This document shows positions 20,312-29,754 of a DNA stretch of 64,000 bases, one piece after another. The notes beneath the pieces were generated by a model, which saw only the letters and a list, made by a program, of their open reading frames with translations, was not told the DNA's origin and made no database searches. The stretch's first letter is position 1. Every line of letters begins with the position of its first letter. The translations under genes were made by a program, and so were the position numbers. Source of the stretch: Seonamhaeicola sp. (GTDB lineage: Bacteria > Bacteroidota > Bacteroidia > Flavobacteriales > Flavobacteriaceae); the NCBI RefSeq assembly GCF_028281565.1, contig NZ_JANQJQ010000043.1:248001-312000 (forward strand), in the 5' to 3' direction.

Positions 20312-22198
20312 TTGAAATCAATAAGAATAAAACTATCCGTTCTGCTAATAGGTATTGGCATGACGGTTTCAGCACAAAGCTGGAAACCAGTCGGTGATAA
20401 AATAATGACTACTTGGGCCGAAAAAGTCACACCTGAAAATGTTTGGCAAGAATATCCCAGACCACAGATGGTACGTCAACAATGGAAAAACTTGAACGGA
20501 CTTTGGGAATATGCAATTACTTCTAACCGGGCAGCAAAACCGGAACAATGGGAGCAAAATATTCTTGTGCCTTTTGCCTTGGAAACGCCATTGTCTGGCG
20601 TTGGCCGTCGGATTGATTCCAACGAGGTCATATGGTATCGCCGTACATTTCAATTGACACCTAAAGACCATGAACGTCAACTACTCAATTTTGAAGGTGT
20701 TGATTATAAATGCATGGTATGGGTCAACGGGCAGTTAGTGGGTTCTCACATTGGTGGCAATCTTCCTTTTTCATTCGATGTTACGGACCTTGTTAAAGAC
20801 GGAAAAAATGAAGTTAAGCTACGTGTTATTGATGGGACCGATGATCCGGACCTTTATCAACTTCGTGGTAAACAGAAAAGAAAAAATGGCGGGATTTGGT
20901 ATACGCCATCTTCTGGCATCTGGGCAACAGTTTGGATGGAAAGTGTTCCGGAAACATATATAGAATCCGTGAAGATCCTGGCCGATATGTACGGCAAATT
21001 AAAAGCTGAAGCTAAAATTGAAGGGGTAGGTCAGGAAACCCAATTAAAAGTAACCGTGTTGGAAAATGATAAAGTTGTTGCTGTAAAAAGAGGTAACAGT
21101 GACTATGTTCAGTTAAGCGTAAAAAATGTCAAACTCTGGTCGCCGGCAAATCCGGTGCTATATGACCTTAAAATTGAGCTTATTGGGGAAGCAGGAAAAG
21201 TTTTGGACAAAGTAAGTTCATACGCCGGATTTAGAACCGTAGGCAAAGCGTATGATGCGGCTGGCAATTGGCAGTTTACCTTAAACGGAGAAAAAATCTT
21301 CCACCTGGGTCCGCTTGACCAGGGATGGTGGCCTGAAAGTTTTCTATTGCCTCCGGCAGATGAAGCCATTGTTTGGGAAATGGATTTCTTGAAAAAGGCA
21401 GGCTTTAATATGATTCGAAAACATAAAAAGGCTGAAATTCGTCGCTATTATTATCATGCCGACCGTATGGGATTTCTTATTTGGCAAGACCAAACCTCTG
21501 GAGGGGCAGGAGGTAGGGAATGGCCTAAATGGAAGCGACTGGAAACACTTTCTAACAACTATAAACCTAAAAATAAAAATTGGTGGCAAGAAGAAGCTGA
21601 TCTTGTTGAAGCGGATTGGCCGGATTGGGCACACAATCAATATATGGATGAGTTGAAAACAATGATCGACTTGCTTTATAATCATCCTTCAGTAGTAATA
21701 TGGACGACTTTTAATGAACGTTGGGGGCAGCACCGAAGTGTGAAAATTGGCAATTGGGTGCAATCCTATGACCCATCGCGCTTGCTCAATATTGCCAGTG
21801 GAGGTAATTTCTTTGAGGTAGGCGATATAGCCGATCAACACAAATATCCACATCCCGATTTTCCACTAGACGTGCCACTTTATAACGATTATGTAAAGGT
21901 TGTGGGCGAGTTTGGTGGCCATGGATGGGCGGTCAAAAACCACCTGTGGGACGTCAATAAAAGAAATTGGGGTTATGGCGGCTTACCAAAAACGAAAGAA
22001 GAATATATAGAGCGTTACATAAAGAGTTGCAATATTCTGGGAGAACTGAAGAAAAAAGGGATCAGTGCAGGCGTTTATACCCAAACAACAGATGTTGAGG
22101 GCGAAATTAATGGTTTGATTACCTATGATAGAAAAGTAATGAAAATTTCACCGGATAGGCTTTATGAAATTCATAAAAATGCAGGGTTGTTAGATTAA
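20312..22198 (+). CDS. GH2 family glycoside hydrolase (TTG start)
   Basis: Exported retaining exo-glycosidase of 628 aa from GH2 (beta-galactosidase, beta-glucuronidase or related). The TTG at 20312 is preferred because it yields a full signal peptide (IKLSVLLIGIGMTVSAQS); the first in-frame ATG cuts into it. Domain order is a jelly-roll sugar-binding domain (~45-215), an immunoglobulin-like domain (~216-312) and a TIM barrel (~315-625). TTFNERWGQ places the acid/base at E469 and VVGEFGGHG places the nucleophile at E533. At 628 aa it is a short GH2 without C-terminal extensions. The sugar specificity cannot be read from sequence alone; galactose, glucuronate or arabinose are all possible in this locus. 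Confidence 0.92.
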   Translation: MKSIRIKLSVLLIGIGMTVSAQSWKPVGDKIMTTWAEKVTPENVWQEYPRPQMVRQQWKNLNGLWEYAITSNRAAKPEQWEQNILVPFALETPLSGVGRRIDSNEVIWYRRTFQLTPKDHERQLLNFEGVDYKCMVWVNGQLVGSHIGGNLPFSFDVTDLVKDGKNEVKLRVIDGTDDPDLYQLRGKQKRKNGGIWYTPSSGIWATVWMESVPETYIESVKILADMYGKLKAEAKIEGVGQETQLKVTVLENDKVVAVKRGNSDYVQLSVKNVKLWSPANPVLYDLKIELIGEAGKVLDKVSSYAGFRTVGKAYDAAGNWQFTLNGEKIFHLGPLDQGWWPESFLLPPADEAIVWEMDFLKKAGFNMIRKHKKAEIRRYYYHADRMGFLIWQDQTSGGAGGREWPKWKRLETLSNNYKPKNKNWWQEEADLVEADWPDWAHNQYMDELKTMIDLLYNHPSVVIWTTFNERWGQHRSVKIGNWVQSYDPSRLLNIASGGNFFEVGDIADQHKYPHPDFPLDVPLYNDYVKVVGEFGGHGWAVKNHLWDVNKRNWGYGGLPKTKEEYIERYIKSCNILGELKKKGISAGVYTQTTDVEGEINGLITYDRKVMKISPDRLYEIHKNAGLLD

Positions 22199-22306
22199 CA
22201 GTATATCCCTTAATCAACATGGGTGAAATAGTCTACAATAGAAGAGCAACATTTATATGGAATGCGAGAGTGAAATCTATCAACTAAAAGCAATAATAAG
22301 TCAATA

Positions 22307-23506
22307 ATGAAAAGAGACCACTTTGTGAAAATAACTGGGGCCGCATTCGCAGGAATGACAGTTTTACCTGGTTTGTGGGCGCGTTCTGATACACGCTCGA
22401 AACAAATTCAGGAACTTGATAAACATATAATTGACAAATGTGAGTTGGTTGAGCTAAATTTCCATTGGCCTCGATTTGTAGGCAAAAACGGTAGAATAGA
22501 TTTTCACGGGCAGCAAAAAAAATCTACCGCACTTCGCTTGTATACTAACAAGGGAGCAATTGGGTGGGGGCTTTCTCATCCCAAGGCCACCGACCTGTTC
22601 CCGCTTCTAAAAAACAAAAAAGTTACTGATTTAATTTTGCCTGAGATAGGAATTGTTGACGGACTTGATAACCGTGTTGATTTTGCTTTGCACGATTTAA
22701 TGGGGGTGATTCTAAACCAGCCTGTTTATAAACTTATTGGAGGTAATGGAACTAATGAAACACCTATTTACAGCGGTATGATTTATCTGGATGAACTCAA
22801 TCCCGGAAACGAAACAAAGGGAATTGATGCTATCTTGGAGAATTGCCAGTGGGATGTCGATTATGGTTACCAACAATTAAAGGTTAAAATAGGTCGTAGC
22901 GGAAGATGGTATGAACACGATAAAGGTCTTGCTAAGGATATTGAAGTAGTAAAACTTATTTACCATTCCTTTAAAGACAAGGGAGTAGAAGTACTGGTCG
23001 ATTCCAATGATATGTATACACTGGATGGCACCATTAAATTTCTTGAAGGTATTGGAGATATGCCTTTATATTGGGTTGAAGAACCATTCAGGGAGGAAGT
23101 CGAAGCCGGTAAAAAACTGAAACAGTGGATGCTGCAAAATGGTTTTGAAAACACATTTTATGCAGATGGAGAATCCCGTCCGGATTTTGAGGTCTGCTTA
23201 GGGCTGGGTAAGCAACAATTGATGGATGTGTTCCTACCCGATACCTATGGTTATGGTTTTTCAAAATGGCTAAAACTAATGCCTGAACTCAAAAGAATAA
23301 AGATGCTTTCAAGTCCTCATGCATGGGGCAATCGCTTGAAAACCAATTACACCGCTCAAATTGCTGCAGGATTAGGAAATGTTTGCACGGTTGAAGGAGT
23401 AACCTGCCTATCCGAAGATATTGATTATGGTAATTATCCCATGATAAATGGTAAAATTAAAGTTTCCGATGCACCAGGTTTTGGAATGAAGATCTTGAAG
23501 AAATAA
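22307..23506 (+). CDS. Exported enolase-superfamily protein (mandelate racemase/dehydratase-like)
   Basis: Predicted acid-sugar dehydratase or racemase of 399 aa in the mandelate racemase group of the enolase superfamily, which abstracts the proton alpha to a carboxylate using Mg2+. Key residues are visible: the KxK base pair K192/K194 (LKVKIGRSG), metal ligands D232 (VDSND), E258 (WVEEPF) and a third in YADGES (D287 or E289), and H338 (SSPHAWG). The N-terminus (KRDHFVKITGAAFAGM) looks like a twin-arginine-type signal with KR in place of RR, so the protein is probably exported folded, which is unusual for a superfamily of mostly cytoplasmic enzymes. The next sulfatase begins 2 bp after the stop. 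The substrate may be a uronic or aldonic acid from the polysaccharide. Confidence 0.88.
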   Translation: MKRDHFVKITGAAFAGMTVLPGLWARSDTRSKQIQELDKHIIDKCELVELNFHWPRFVGKNGRIDFHGQQKKSTALRLYTNKGAIGWGLSHPKATDLFPLLKNKKVTDLILPEIGIVDGLDNRVDFALHDLMGVILNQPVYKLIGGNGTNETPIYSGMIYLDELNPGNETKGIDAILENCQWDVDYGYQQLKVKIGRSGRWYEHDKGLAKDIEVVKLIYHSFKDKGVEVLVDSNDMYTLDGTIKFLEGIGDMPLYWVEEPFREEVEAGKKLKQWMLQNGFENTFYADGESRPDFEVCLGLGKQQLMDVFLPDTYGYGFSKWLKLMPELKRIKMLSSPHAWGNRLKTNYTAQIAAGLGNVCTVEGVTCLSEDIDYGNYPMINGKIKVSDAPGFGMKILKK

Positions 23507-23508
23507 TA

Positions 23509-24927
23509 ATGAAGGAGAATAATATTTTTACAATAATCTTAGCAATTTTTATAACAGGCTGCACTTTGGGACAAAAACCTTTAAACTCGAACCTGCGTCC
23601 AAACATAGTTTTTATACTTGCAGATGACTGTACCCATTGGGATATTGGATGCTATGGAAGTAAAGATTCTAAAACACCCAACATAGACAAATTGGCGTCT
23701 GAAGGCATGCAATTTGAGCGTTGTTATCAAGCTGCTCCCATGTGTTCACCAACAAGGCATAATATTTTTACGGGTATATATCCGGTAAAAACAGAGGCGT
23801 ATCCCAACCACACCAATGCAAACCCGGGAACCGAAAGTATAGTTCAATATTTAAAACCATTGGGCTACAGGGTAGCGCTTTCAGGTAAAACACATATAGG
23901 TCCCAAAAAAGTATTTCCGTTTGAGTATTTAGGGAATGATAGGAACCCGGATTTTGAACTGGTGGAGGCCTTTTTGAAAGAGGTAAAGGAAAACAAGCAA
24001 CCATTTGCATTGGTGCTTACCTCTAATGAACCCCATACACCTTGGGATAAAGGCGATGCCTCTTTGTTTAACCCGGATGAAATCACACTGCCGCCACATT
24101 ATGTAGACACCAAAGAAACCCGCAAGGCCTACTGCAGGTATTTGGCTGAAATAAATTATTTGGATGGTCAGGTTGGAGAAGTCATGGATTTATTGGATAA
24201 ATATGGTTTTTCAGAAAATACCCTGGTGGTTTTTGCCAGTGAGCAGGGTAATAATTTTCCTTTTGCAAAATGGACATTATATGAAGCTGGTGTGAAGTCG
24301 GCTCTTATAGCTCGTATGCCCGGAGTCATTCAGCAAGGGACAGAATCCAGTGCCATTGTTGAATACTGCGATTTATTACCAACTTTTATCGATGTAGCCG
24401 GTGGAAAAATTCCTGAAAAGTTGGATGGAGAAAGTTTACTTCCGATTTTTAAAAATGAAAAGGAAGAAGTGAAACCGTATTCGTTCAGCCTGCAAACTAC
24501 ACGTGGTATATTTTCTGGGTCAGATTATTATGGAATAAGGGCGGTGGTTGATGAGAATTATCGCTATATCTGGAATCTTACTCCGGAAGTTAAATTTAAG
24601 AATACAGTAAATAACAAGAAAGACAAAGCTACAGCATGGTATAGATCATGGGAAGCCAGGGCAGAAACGGATGAACGGGCCAGGGCATTGATTCATAAAT
24701 ACGCTTTCCGTCCCGAAGAAGAACTGTACGATGTTAAAAACGATAAATGGTGCATGTCCAATTTAGCAGGCAAACCAGAGTTTGAATCCATAAAAAAGAA
24801 ACTTAGGAAGGAACTTCTAAAATGGATGGCAGCATGTGGAGATAAAGGGCAACAAACAGAATTGGAGGCCTTTCAATACATGCCCAAATTCAAGAGGAAA
24901 AAAGAAATAGAAAAAATTAAAGGATAA
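23509..24927 (+). CDS. S1-family sulfatase lipoprotein (CSPTR type)
   Basis: Predicted sulfatase of 472 aa. The N-terminus is a lipoprotein-type signal (FITGC, C18). The core RPNIVFILADD gives D39/D40, and C79-S-P-T-R83 is the formylglycine site. The SEQGNNFPFAKWTLYEAG region corresponds to the SEQGYSYPFGKWTCYDMG region of the sulfatase at position 7, and the C-termini also match (GDKG with TELEAF or TEMDAL), so they are paralogues of a heparan-N-sulfatase-like subgroup (S1_8, tentative). Spacing is tight: 2 bp from the enolase-family gene upstream and 1 bp to the next gene, so the three are translationally linked. Confidence 0.93.
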   Translation: MKENNIFTIILAIFITGCTLGQKPLNSNLRPNIVFILADDCTHWDIGCYGSKDSKTPNIDKLASEGMQFERCYQAAPMCSPTRHNIFTGIYPVKTEAYPNHTNANPGTESIVQYLKPLGYRVALSGKTHIGPKKVFPFEYLGNDRNPDFELVEAFLKEVKENKQPFALVLTSNEPHTPWDKGDASLFNPDEITLPPHYVDTKETRKAYCRYLAEINYLDGQVGEVMDLLDKYGFSENTLVVFASEQGNNFPFAKWTLYEAGVKSALIARMPGVIQQGTESSAIVEYCDLLPTFIDVAGGKIPEKLDGESLLPIFKNEKEEVKPYSFSLQTTRGIFSGSDYYGIRAVVDENYRYIWNLTPEVKFKNTVNNKKDKATAWYRSWEARAETDERARALIHKYAFRPEEELYDVKNDKWCMSNLAGKPEFESIKKKLRKELLKWMAACGDKGQQTELEAFQYMPKFKRKKEIEKIKG

Positions 24928-24928
24928 C

Positions 24929-27193
24929 ATGAATAAAAGAAAAGTATCAAGTGGCTTTATAATTTTGCTCTTTTTATATGGATTAGTGGCCTGTAAAAAT
25001 GGTAAAAGTCAAAAATCTATAACTGAAAACCCATCCTCAGCTAGCCAATGGACAATAGAACAGGCGAATGATTGGTACGATCAGTATCCCTTCCTTGCGG
25101 GAGGGAACTATGTGCCTGCTTCGGCAATCAATCAACTGGAAATGTGGCAGGAAGAGACTTTTGATCCTCAACAAATAGATTTTGAACTGCGTCATGCCTC
25201 AGAAATTGGCATGAACACCATGCGTGTGTTTTTACACGATTTAGCCTGGAAACAGGATAAAGAAGGTTTCTTGACCAGAGTAGATAGATTTCTCGAAATA
25301 GCCGATAAACATGGTATAAAACCAATGATAGTTTTCTTTGATGGGGTTTGGAATCCCTATCCCAAAGTGGGTAAGCAACCGGAGCCAACACCAAGAGTTC
25401 ATAATTCAGGTTGGGTGCAATCCCCAGGACGTGAAATTTTGGAAGATTCAGCAAAACAGGATGAATTAAAGACATATGTTCAGTCGGTAATTTCACGTTA
25501 CAAAAATGATGAGCGAATTCTGATTTGGGATATGTTTAATGAACCCGACAATGCTAATGGCGGAAATTTTGGTGGCGGAAGTAAAGCACCGGATTTACCA
25601 CGAAAGGAAAAGCTAGATCGTGCTCTGGAATTATTGAAAAAATCTTTTGTCTGGGCACGTGAAATTGGGCCGTCACAACCACTAACGGTAGGAGTTTGGG
25701 GTAAAGCAACCTGGCTGGAGGAGCCCGATGCCATTGAAAAATTCAGTCTGGAAAATTCAGATATTATTTCGTTTCATAGTTATCAGGGACCTGAAGAAAC
25801 TGAGAGAATGGTTGAGGGATTGAAAAGATACAATCGTCCTATAATGTGTACCGAATATATGGCACGTTCTGCCGGTTCCACTTTTCAGGGGATATTACCA
25901 ATGTTCCATAAAAACAGGGTGGCAGCTTATAATTGGGGACTGTTTGATGGCAAGTCCCAAACCATTTATCCGTGGAAATCGTGGAAAGAAAAGTTCATAG
26001 CAGAACCCGAACCTTGGTTTCATGATGTCTTTAGAAAAGACGGGACGCCCTATGATAAAGAAGAAACACGTTTAATTAAAAAGTTAACCGCAGTTCCATA
26101 TACTACTTTGTCTAAAGTACCTGAGGTAGCAGAAGTGGATAGCCGTGAAACCATTGAGATGGGGCTTAAGTCCCATGACAAAGCTTTATTTATAAAGACC
26201 GGATGGATTCGGGACCCCTTTATAAATATTGGCCCTGACGGTGATTTTTACTTAACCGGTACAACACCATTAAATGAAAAAGAACTGGTCAGGACGGATC
26301 CCTATAATATCGGGTTAAACAATATTTCATGCGTAGGCTGGAAAGCGTATGTTTGGAAGAGTAAGGACTTAATTGATTGGGAGCCGGTTGAAAATGCCTA
26401 TAGCTTAAAAGATGGCATTTGGGACGACATAAAACCGGAACGTTTTGCTGAAGTTGAAGAACGGCAATGGCGTTTATGGGCACCGGAGTTACACTGGTTG
26501 GGAGACCGTTGGGCTATAACACATACAAGCCCCACTCCCGTTCGTGCATCAAATCTATCACTTTCAAATGGTTTAGAACCTGTCGGACCTTGGGAGAACC
26601 CTATGGGAGAAAATCTGGGACACAAGCACGACCCTTCGTTGTTTAAAGACTATGACGGAAGCTGGTGGTTGGTTTGGGGAGCTACTCAAATTGCCAGGCT
26701 AAAATCAGGTTTTTCAGGTTTTGAAGGTAAGCCTATAAAAATTGGCCCAAGCGGACAAATGAAAAGAATGGGACACGAGGGATGTCTTATTAAGAAAATT
26801 AATGGAAAATATGTATTGTTTGGAACCGGGTGGTCTACCGGAATTGGTAGACGAGGGACTTATAACTTGTACTATGCCGTAGCCGATAAAATTACAGGAC
26901 CATACGGCGAACGCAAGTTTGTCGGCCGTTTCCTTGGGCACGGAACACCATTTAAAAACAAAGATGGAAAATGGTGGTGTACAGCATTTTACAATGCCAA
27001 CGTTCCTCCGTTTGAAGCAGAAGGCATTGAAACCAAAAATTTGATATTCACGGCAGCCTCCATCAACCAACGAGGAACCACGATTGTACCGCTGGACGTT
27101 TATACTACGGATAGCGGAGAATTAATTATACGTGCCAAAGATCCGGCTTATGGAACACCGGGGCCGGATGAAGCGCAAAAATTTGAATTGTAA
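24929..27193 (+). CDS. Two-domain glycosidase lipoprotein: GH-A (GH5-like) plus GH43
   Basis: A 754-aa lipoprotein (lipobox LVAC, C22) joining two catalytic folds. Residues ~45-385 form a clan GH-A TIM barrel with acid/base E205 (DMFNEPD) and nucleophile E309 (CTEYMARS). Residues ~405-750 form a five-bladed beta-propeller of the GH43 type with general base D429 (GWIRDPF), pKa modulator D568 (KHDPSLF) and acid E617 (GHEGCL). All five catalytic positions are present, so both halves look active. GH43 members commonly act on arabinose or xylose linkages with inversion, the GH-A half with retention, so one polypeptide could remove a side sugar and cut the exposed linkage. Surface or periplasmic membrane anchoring is expected. 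Confidence 0.88.
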   Translation: MNKRKVSSGFIILLFLYGLVACKNGKSQKSITENPSSASQWTIEQANDWYDQYPFLAGGNYVPASAINQLEMWQEETFDPQQIDFELRHASEIGMNTMRVFLHDLAWKQDKEGFLTRVDRFLEIADKHGIKPMIVFFDGVWNPYPKVGKQPEPTPRVHNSGWVQSPGREILEDSAKQDELKTYVQSVISRYKNDERILIWDMFNEPDNANGGNFGGGSKAPDLPRKEKLDRALELLKKSFVWAREIGPSQPLTVGVWGKATWLEEPDAIEKFSLENSDIISFHSYQGPEETERMVEGLKRYNRPIMCTEYMARSAGSTFQGILPMFHKNRVAAYNWGLFDGKSQTIYPWKSWKEKFIAEPEPWFHDVFRKDGTPYDKEETRLIKKLTAVPYTTLSKVPEVAEVDSRETIEMGLKSHDKALFIKTGWIRDPFINIGPDGDFYLTGTTPLNEKELVRTDPYNIGLNNISCVGWKAYVWKSKDLIDWEPVENAYSLKDGIWDDIKPERFAEVEERQWRLWAPELHWLGDRWAITHTSPTPVRASNLSLSNGLEPVGPWENPMGENLGHKHDPSLFKDYDGSWWLVWGATQIARLKSGFSGFEGKPIKIGPSGQMKRMGHEGCLIKKINGKYVLFGTGWSTGIGRRGTYNLYYAVADKITGPYGERKFVGRFLGHGTPFKNKDGKWWCTAFYNANVPPFEAEGIETKNLIFTAASINQRGTTIVPLDVYTTDSGELIIRAKDPAYGTPGPDEAQKFEL

Positions 27194-27272
27194 AAAAGAC
27201 TTGATTTCAATTGAAAAAATATTGCCGGGATTTGTAATTGCAAATAGGTATGTTAAGATCTAAGAAAGCAGC

Positions 27273-28331
27273 ATGAAGTACATATTTTTAATACCGATAT
27301 TATTACTGTTTGTGTCCTGTAAAAATGAGGGGAGAATGGAGAATGCTATTCCCGCACCACTCTTTATTGACCCAAATTACCATGGCTCCTGCGACCCGGA
27401 AATAGTCTGGAACGAGCATGAGGAGTTATGGTATATCTATTATACCTCCCGCCGATCCATGTTAGAAAATACTTGGTTGCAAACCCCAATTGGAGTGGCA
27501 ACTTCAAAAGATATGATCAACTGGGAATTTAAAGGTTACTGTAAATTTAATGGCGCTGGAGGTAAAAAGGACGCTACCTCAACCTACTGGGCACCAGCGA
27601 TAATTTCGGCACATGATACCCTACACATGTTTGTTACTTGGAAACCGGATACCGTCCCTGAAAAAGGAGCCTGGGGCGGTCAGGGTTGGATTATTCATTA
27701 TAAAACACCTTTAACCAACCCAATTAACGGTTGGCAAAAAGTAGGAGCCTTACACAGCGATAATTTAAATACCATTGATGCCACGGTTTACAAAAATAAT
27801 GACGGGTTTCATGTTTGGTTTAAAGGAAAAGAATTGTCGGCCAAAAAGAATGAGCTATACCATTTGTCAACGAACGATTTCACCACGTGGCAAAAACTAG
27901 GCTTCTCGAAAAGCGACGTTTTTAATGCGGAAGCAACGGGTTCAAATTTCGAGGAAGCACCATATATTTTTCAATGGAAAAATAAGTATTGGTTGATAAC
28001 CGATCCTCACGATGGGTTTTTTGTGTATAGCTCTGAGGACTCTGAAAACTGGAAATTCCAGGGAACAATTTTAAAAGAGGGCGGTACGAGAAACCTCGAT
28101 TCTTCAATGGCCCGTCATTGCAGTGTGGCAGTAAAAGACGACCGTGCTTTTATTTTTTATCATGTTGAGCCATGGCGCCGTTACGATTTGGAAAAGGCAA
28201 AAGGGGGGACTAAACAACGCATTTTCGAGCAGCCCTTAGAAAATCGTAAAAGTGTTTTACAGATGGCTGAACTTGAAGTTGTAGATGGTAAACTTGTATG
28301 TAACAGGAATGAAACAATAATTTTAAATTGA
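27273..28331 (+). CDS. GH43-like beta-propeller glycosidase lipoprotein
   Basis: Lipoprotein of 352 aa (lipobox FVSC, C16) with a five-bladed propeller of the GH43/GH62/GH117 superfamily type. D41 (GSCDPEIVW) is the candidate general base, D169 (TIDATVY) the pKa modulator and E228 (FEEAPYIF) the acid; H282 (ARHCSVAV) is a further conserved-looking histidine. It is close in length to single-domain members. I favour GH43-like over GH117 because the E-A-P motif and blade order fit, but the subfamily is uncertain. It likely trims arabinose-, xylose- or anhydro-sugar-type units. It follows the two-domain enzyme by 79 bp and precedes another sulfatase by 28 bp. Confidence 0.82.
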   Translation: MKYIFLIPILLLFVSCKNEGRMENAIPAPLFIDPNYHGSCDPEIVWNEHEELWYIYYTSRRSMLENTWLQTPIGVATSKDMINWEFKGYCKFNGAGGKKDATSTYWAPAIISAHDTLHMFVTWKPDTVPEKGAWGGQGWIIHYKTPLTNPINGWQKVGALHSDNLNTIDATVYKNNDGFHVWFKGKELSAKKNELYHLSTNDFTTWQKLGFSKSDVFNAEATGSNFEEAPYIFQWKNKYWLITDPHDGFFVYSSEDSENWKFQGTILKEGGTRNLDSSMARHCSVAVKDDRAFIFYHVEPWRRYDLEKAKGGTKQRIFEQPLENRKSVLQMAELEVVDGKLVCNRNETIILN

Positions 28332-28359
28332 AGGTGAAACAATTAAAGTGGATAAAAAC

Positions 28360-29745
28360 ATGAGAAGGTTTATAACTATTTCTTTGTTGTTGCTGTTTTT
28401 ATTTGGCTATACCCAGGAGCAAAATCCCCCTAACATTATAATCTATCTAGCCGATGATCTAGGATGGAAAGACGTAGGTTTTAATGGAACCAAAGTGGTA
28501 AAAACGCCTAACCTTGATCAATTGGCAAGGGACGGTATGGTATTCGATAATGCTTTTATAGCTTCACCTGCATGCGCCCCCAGTCGTGCAGCCCTGTTAA
28601 CTGGATTAATGCCCGCCAGAAACGGGGCCGAAGCAAATCATACCTATCCGAAACCAAACATCGAAGTGCTGACCAGGCCACTCCAAAAAAATGGTTATAA
28701 AATATACGCTTTCGGAAAGGTGGCCCATGGAAAAATGAATAACCAATGCGGTTGGGATTTCTACAATAAACAACCCGTTAACCTGGATAAAAATGTTAAG
28801 GAGTTTTTTGCTGAAACTAATGTAGATGGACCTGTTTGTGTCATGATTGGTGATCGCAGGCCTCATGTGGCCTGGACCAATGAAAATATTTACAATCCTG
28901 ATAAAGTAGACCTCCCAGATTATTTTATAGACACTAAGGAAACAAGAGAACATCGCGCCCGTTATTATTCCGATATAACTGGTTTTGACGAAACTATGGG
29001 CAAGAACCTCACATTTCTGGAAGAAATTTTGGGAGAAAACACCATCACTTTAATAACGAGTGACCACGGTGGACAATGGCCTTTTGGGAAATGGAACTTG
29101 TATGATGATGGCATCCGAACACCCTTAGTGGTAAAATGGAAAGGGAAAATCCCGGAGGGAAAACGAACCAAAGCTATGGTTAGCTGGATCGATATACTTC
29201 CTACTTTACTTGATTTAACCAATTCTGAAATTCCGGGCTTATTAGACGGAGAATCCTTTTCAAAAGCGCTCATAGGTAAAAGTGACGCATTTAGAAATGA
29301 GATTTTTACGACACATAGCGGGGATGGTGTATTTAATGTATATCCCATCCGAAGTGTCCGTACAAAACGCTACAAGTATATAAAAAACCTGTTGCCAGAT
29401 TACTATCATACCAATCATTCAGATTTATTACGGAAAGATGGGGCAGGAGCTTATTGGGATTCTTGGGATGAGGCTGCCAAATCGGATAAGCAAGCAGTAG
29501 GCATCATTTCTAAGTACTATCAGCGGCCGGCTGAAGAATTTTACGACTTAAAAAATGATCCAAATGAGCAGCGAAACCTAATTGACGATAAGCGTTTTCA
29601 AACTGAAATTAACAATATGAAAAAAATGCTTACCGAATGGATGCTTAAGCAAGGCGATCGAGAAACTGTTTTTAAGACGCCATACCCCTTATCGGAACCA
29701 AAACCAGACAGAATAAGAATTGAAGAATTAAAAAATAAAAAATAG
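28360..29745 (+). CDS. S1-family sulfatase (CAPSR type)
   Basis: Predicted exported sulfatase of 461 aa. The ATG at 28360 is preferred over a GTG 12 bases upstream, as it gives a compact signal peptide (MRRFITISLLLLFLFGYTQE). Core NIIIYLADD supplies metal ligands D32/D33, and C72-A-P-S-R76 with ALLTG is the canonical formylglycine motif with serine, as in human sulfatases. DHGGQWPFGKWNLYDDGI and the C-terminal EEFYDLKNDPNEQ align with the sulfatases at 7 and 23509, so this is a third paralogue of that subgroup. It is followed after 9 bp by the next sulfatase. Confidence 0.93.
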   Translation: MRRFITISLLLLFLFGYTQEQNPPNIIIYLADDLGWKDVGFNGTKVVKTPNLDQLARDGMVFDNAFIASPACAPSRAALLTGLMPARNGAEANHTYPKPNIEVLTRPLQKNGYKIYAFGKVAHGKMNNQCGWDFYNKQPVNLDKNVKEFFAETNVDGPVCVMIGDRRPHVAWTNENIYNPDKVDLPDYFIDTKETREHRARYYSDITGFDETMGKNLTFLEEILGENTITLITSDHGGQWPFGKWNLYDDGIRTPLVVKWKGKIPEGKRTKAMVSWIDILPTLLDLTNSEIPGLLDGESFSKALIGKSDAFRNEIFTTHSGDGVFNVYPIRSVRTKRYKYIKNLLPDYYHTNHSDLLRKDGAGAYWDSWDEAAKSDKQAVGIISKYYQRPAEEFYDLKNDPNEQRNLIDDKRFQTEINNMKKMLTEWMLKQGDRETVFKTPYPLSEPKPDRIRIEELKNKK

Positions 29746-29754
29746 AATACAATA

